A stretch of DNA of 64,000 bases from Anticarsia gemmatalis (lineage: Eukaryota > Arthropoda > Insecta > Lepidoptera > Erebidae), in contig NC_134766.1 of assembly GCF_050436995.1 (NCBI RefSeq), positions 7,192,001 to 7,256,000 of the forward strand, read 5' to 3'. Below are positions 59,943 through 64,000 of the stretch, one piece after another. Each line of letters opens with the position of its first letter. The first letter of the stretch is position 1. The notes below the pieces were generated by a model. That model made no database searches and was not told where the DNA came from. It was given only the letters and a program-made list of their open reading frames with translations. Position numbers and translations under genes: made by a program.

Positions 59943-61086
59943 GGGGGCACGGAAGTGCCCCCGCAAGTCGAGCAAAAAAAAAGCGGCACGGCCGTAACAT
60001 CCTTTTCTCGAAGCAATTCGGGCTATTTTTGACACCCCTATAATTTCGTTGTGGATAAAACAAGAAGCCTGAATTTTCAGCAACTAATTAGTCATTGTAT
60101 AAACACGGTATATTCAAAATTTCAGTCAATTTGAACCAGTAGTTTAAGAATGACAACTTGTTAAAATTTTGAATTTTGTCACTCACTGATTCACTGACTC
60201 ACTGACTCACCGATCATCAAAAGTCTAAGGTACTTCTAGCAGACTTAGAAGCTTCAAATTTAGAATACAAATAGGGTTTAGTGTCTTAATCATGGGAAAA
60301 ATGTAATATTTTCTAATTTCGGTCCAGTTTTCTAAATACACCAACTGCAACAATAACTTTGTAATACCATATAAATGTATAAGATTACAAGGTTACATTT
60401 GCAGTTAATGAATTATTATTACTGTAGAAAATAAAATAAATAGGTGTAAATAGGTACCTACTATATGAGGCAACGGGAGGGGGTATAGGGTGGGTAAGGG
60501 TGTTTAGCCCATGAAACTGAACAACATTCCCATAGGAAAATATGTTGAAATATAAAAAAAAAACGTCTTTCCATACAAATTGGACTTATGTTCGCTCTAC
60601 AAAAAGAAGTGAGATGCCATCAAAAACATTCTGTAAAAACCTCAAGTCTCGCCGTAAAAAGTTGTGAGATCTATATAATACCAAGTCGATTAATCTATTT
60701 AGTCTCTACTTAAAGGACCTTCTGTCTTAAGTTATTACGTATGTTATTATCATGCCAATAAAAAAAAATACCTTTAAAACAAATAGATCGACTTGGTCAT
60801 CGCAAGAAAACACAAATTCGCCATTAACATTTCAGGAGCATTAACTTGCCTTCTCGTCGTGCTGATTAGTGTGATACATACTAATAATTAAATCATGCGA
60901 TGGCCAGGTCGGTCTATTTGTTTTAAAAGTATTTTTTTTAATTGGCATGATAATAACATACGTAATAACATAAGACAGAAGGTCCTTTAAGTAGAGACTA
61001 AATAGATTAATCGACTTGGTATTATATAGATCTCACAACTTTTTACGGCGAGACTTGAGGTTTTTACAGAATGTTTTTGATGGCAT
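59943..61086. mobile_element. Compound repeat with terminal hairpin and 190-bp inverted arms
   Basis: Begins with a perfect hairpin (arms GGGGGCAC and GTGCCCCC, loop GGAA) at 59943-59962. It continues through AGTCGAGC, a TCACTGACTCAC repeat (60181-60213), and ends in two 190-bp inverted arms (60614-60803, 60897-61086) with few mismatches and a 93-bp loop. I recall the left part as a widespread lepidopteran repeat. No protein frame. Confidence 0.6.
60614..61086. repeat. 190-bp inverted repeat pair
   Basis: Arms share ATGCCATCAAAAACATTCTG, CTCAAGTCTCGCCGTAAAAA and TAAAGGACCTTCTGTCTTA; they differ at only a handful of positions. The loop is 60804-60896. High arm identity implies recent formation or gene conversion. 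Confidence 0.82.
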
Positions 61087-61983
61087 ATATTATTCTGTTG
61101 CTGTCGCTATTACAATAACGCTAAAATTTTGCGCGATATTGGCTCAATGAAAATGATACACTTGAAATGTGATTAAAGTAATTAATATTTTTTTATCATC
61201 ACGATTCCTTTAATTTGCACTAACTATTAAAAAATAAGAACATCAAAACCATTACCACTATCTCAAACTAGGACAATATTCGACAATCATCTCATATGCG
61301 CTATAGATTGAACAGTATGTTTTGATACTTTCATACCCTCAAGGCAATACGCGGCAATGGTAATCGAAGCAAACGAATAAGTACAGGTGAAAGGTACAAG
61401 CAGTGTTTAGTAGTACAGAGTTTTAAAGAAATGCTTTAATAACGACGTTTGAACAAATTGGTCTGCGATTGATTTAAACGATGATAACGAAGTATTAGTT
61501 AATTGCGCTAGTGATTCGCATTTTATTTATGTAGAAGGTACTGATGCGTAATTGATTTTAATCCTGTAGTTACAATTAGTTATGGAATTTAGGGTACAGA
61601 TAGTTTTAAAAGTGGATTTTAGAAGCGACTTATACTAGCAGGGACTATGATGATACTAAAGGGATTTCAATATAATCGATAATTTGGGAGAAACTATCTA
61701 TCTATTGCAGAACATAAATCTTCATTTATATAATTAACGTATTTATAGATTTTGTACCAAAATCAGACAATATCGCAATTAAAAATATCAAGATTCTACT
61801 TACAGAACCTTATCAACGTTGCAAATATTAAGACTGCAGACAGCTTTGATATAAAACAACGGAATGAAAGTACTCTTCAAGTAAAATATACACTCCAAAC
61901 ACTAGGCATCACGAATAAAAGATCCTTATACAGATAGCCCGTTAGATTTGATCGGAACCTATCTAAAAGTTGCATTATGTATA
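61087..61983. other. No gene seen
   Basis: AT-rich non-coding DNA. The 61-codon frame at 61752 has no motif. Confidence 0.55.
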
Positions 61984-62152
61984 ACTAGTTTCTGCCCGCG
62001 GCTTCGTCCGAGTGAAAAGATTTTTCTAGAGTACACAGTTTCCAGAGTATTTACTCCAGGATTTAAAATATCTGTGTATCGAATTTCATCAAGATCTGCT
62101 GAGTACTTTTGACGTGACTGAGTAACATACATCCATACTTTTGGATTTAGAT
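61984..62152 (+). mobile_element. Related short element, 3'-truncated
   Basis: CTAGTTTCTGCCCGCGGCTT then CGTCCGAGTG, GTGTATCGAATTTCATCAAG and AGTAACATACATCCATAC. The ATAATATTAGTAT end is not present. Confidence 0.68.
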
Positions 62153-63661
62153 ATACTAAGTTCTGGCTCGGGCCTGCGAGTATAGTCATTTAGTCTATTG
62201 GTTATTCTGGTTCATAAGCTACAACATTGCCTAGTGCGATAAAAATCCGATCAGAAGTTTGAGTATGATTGAATTTCAAACATCTTTACATCCGAGGATC
62301 CAGACTTTCGCATAGTTATATTAGTTAGAAGCAAGATCTATGCACCTAATTTTATCAAAATGCGTTTAGTATCGAGTCTTAAATATCCTTCCAAACTTTC
62401 GCATTAATACTAGTAATATTTGTGGCATCAGTACATATGTCCCCGAGGCTGTACGTGGCCGATACATCACAGTGTAAGTACCGCGTCAAATCCGAGGTTT
62501 CGTGCCTCCAGTACTTTATACCTATACCGTTAGCAACCGGTTCGGAATGGCTCGCGTTCTTAGCATTGTTTTGATGAATACTTTGCTTCAGCTTATATCG
62601 TTTGTTGGTGTGTTTGTTTTCGATTATAGCTTTATTATTGTCTATTGGATTTGTTGTTATTGAAATTATAACATCTTTTTTTTTATTAAAGCAAAAATTT
62701 CGTATTTTTTTGCAAAAAGATTACTTTGGTTATCAAGACTATATCTCTTAAGATTTGTGGTTAAGATGTTTTTAATAAAATTTGGATTTTATTACAGCTT
62801 TATCGCAAACAAAGAAAGCCAAATCAAGACCCCATTTCCTATTTACTGCTATGGAAGCCTTATCTTTTCCGTCGTATTTTGTATCGATTTATAGAATCTA
62901 AGGTCTAAATTCTAAATTAATTCGTCTGCAAACAATATAAGAGCTGTTTAACTATCAATATTCTCTACATTGGTATCTAAAGTTTAATATGATGAGTACA
63001 GTTTGTGGTCACACATAGGAGATGTAATTTTCAATGTGTTCTATGCGGTTTTGTGTTTGCAGTTTTATTAGAGTCGTGGTTGACAATGATCGAATTAGAT
63101 TTTCATTACTTATTTAAGTTCTAAATTAATTTGTTATTGAAACAAATTAAATGGTGGATTTACTACTTTTGGTTTTTAGATTTCTATATGAAAAATCTTT
63201 TTATTTTGATCTACAGAAAGGTATTTCAGTAGGTGCGATTTTTCTTAAATTCTCGTCAACATCAACCTCAACAATCAACTAAAAAAAAAAGATATTAAAA
63301 TATACCTTTAAGATATTTACATTTTAAACTAGGTTGGATTTGCATCTTTTTATATAATTTGAGATCAAAAAGTTAATATCTATCTATTAAACTACCATGA
63401 GAATAAAGAACGATTATCCCAACTATGATTCACTGTACAATAGTATTACTCACTACATAATTTGGACTCAGAAAAAGCTAGTTTAAAACCGGTATCTGAT
63501 TCCTAACATTTTGTGCTTAGAATACTCAGTTCGTCTTAAAGATGTGATCTTGCATTTAAAGATATACTTAGAAACTGCATTTGGCAACGGAGTAGAATAA
63601 TTAGAAAACTAAACATTTTAATGGCGATACATTTTTAATTAGAACTCCTGGACTAAGTATA
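62153..63661. other. No gene seen
   Basis: AT-rich; nothing recognisable until the nested SINEs at the window end. Confidence 0.55.
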
Positions 63662-64000
63662 AGTTTTGTGTCAACTTTTACAAACATACAAACAACGAAT
63701 ACAAAGTACAACCAGACCTTCTTCTTATCGTATGGTTAGTGGTCAACCTAGGGTCAAAGTTGTTCAAGCCCCCCAAAAGGCTTTTGACGTGGCTTAACGA
63801 CTGTTATCTTAGTAGATAACAGCCGGGACCGACTTTTTACGTGCCCTCCGAAGCACGGAGACGCCAGCTCAAATACCACTATACGGTCACCCATCTATGG
63901 AATGACCGCGCCAAGGGTTGCTAAACCCACAGATCGTTTACCGACCGGTGAGCGCTACTGGCTATGGGTGCCTCTAACAACCAGACCTAAAACAAACTAT
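63662..64000 (-). mobile_element. tRNA-derived SINE interrupted by a 5S SINE, runs off the window
   Basis: 63662-63719 (TTTTACAAACATACAAACAA, ACAAAGTACAACCAGACC) matches the body of the tRNA-headed SINE in reverse. After the insertion at 63720-63976 the same element resumes (CAGACCTAAAACAAACTAT) to the window edge. Only part of the element is visible. Confidence 0.75.
63720..63976 (-). mobile_element. 5S-derived SINE, tail type 1, nested insertion
   Basis: Complete copy on the minus strand flanked by the perfect 12-bp duplication ACAACCAGACCT (63708-63719 and 63977-63988). The duplicated site is itself part of a tRNA-headed SINE, so this is a nested insertion. Minus-strand landmarks: GCTCACCGGTCGGTAAACG, GATGGGTGACCG, GGAGGGCACGTAAAAAGTCG, ACCATACGATAAGAAGAAG. 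Confidence 0.85.

Overview
The window looks like AT-rich nuclear DNA of a moth or butterfly (Lepidoptera, possibly a noctuid; this is inference). The grounds are one intron-bearing eukaryotic gene whose protein reads as an insect proteasome alpha subunit, very low gene density, and many copies of short interspersed repeats of lepidopteran style: tRNA-headed and 5S-rRNA-headed SINEs, two short families ending in TATAATATTAGTATRGAT, and several foldback DNA elements. There are no bacterial operons, CRISPR arrays or free-standing tRNA/rRNA genes.

The only gene I can reconstruct fully is on the minus strand at 21091-24290: a four-exon gene for a 20S proteasome alpha subunit of the PSMA7 (Drosophila alpha4) type, 244 residues, with all six splice sites GT/AG and all phases consistent. 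Several otherwise conserved positions are changed and the lysine-rich tail is missing, so it may be a divergent, perhaps tissue-restricted, paralogue. Its second intron holds a 1437-bp non-autonomous DNA transposon with a perfect 8-bp target duplication. A complete 5S-derived SINE sits about 105 bp upstream of its start codon.

Left of the gene (1-21 kb): AT-rich non-coding DNA with 5S-SINE pieces (0.57, 17.2 kb), a full second-type 5S SINE with 14-bp target duplications (11.5 kb), tRNA SINEs (9.4, 15.0 kb), a 116-bp foldback MITE family (8.7, 11.9, 15.7 kb), a 145-bp TA-flanked MITE (3.6 kb) and a possible CRE/TATA promoter near 7.9 kb. Middle (24-48 kb): another MITE copy (26.3 kb), a perfect-TSD 5S SINE (28.8 kb), a cluster of the CTAGCTGACCCGCG repeat family, and a 1775-bp foldback element (39.9-41.7 kb) with about 800-bp arms enclosing the tail of a Tc1/mariner transposase. 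Right (48-64 kb): a CpG-richer putative promoter/first exon at 52.3-52.55 kb, a CRE-TATA promoter candidate at 54 kb, an unidentified candidate terminal exon at 57.26-57.54 kb, hairpin elements at 56.1 and 59.9-61.1 kb, and at the very end a 5S SINE nested in a tRNA SINE.

Apart from the proteasome gene the window is best read as intergenic or long-intron DNA. I saw no multi-gene system. The most unusual content is the repeats: 5S-derived SINEs with shared bodies and different tails, the giant foldback element, and a hairpin element carrying a possible remnant of a hammerhead-ribozyme core.
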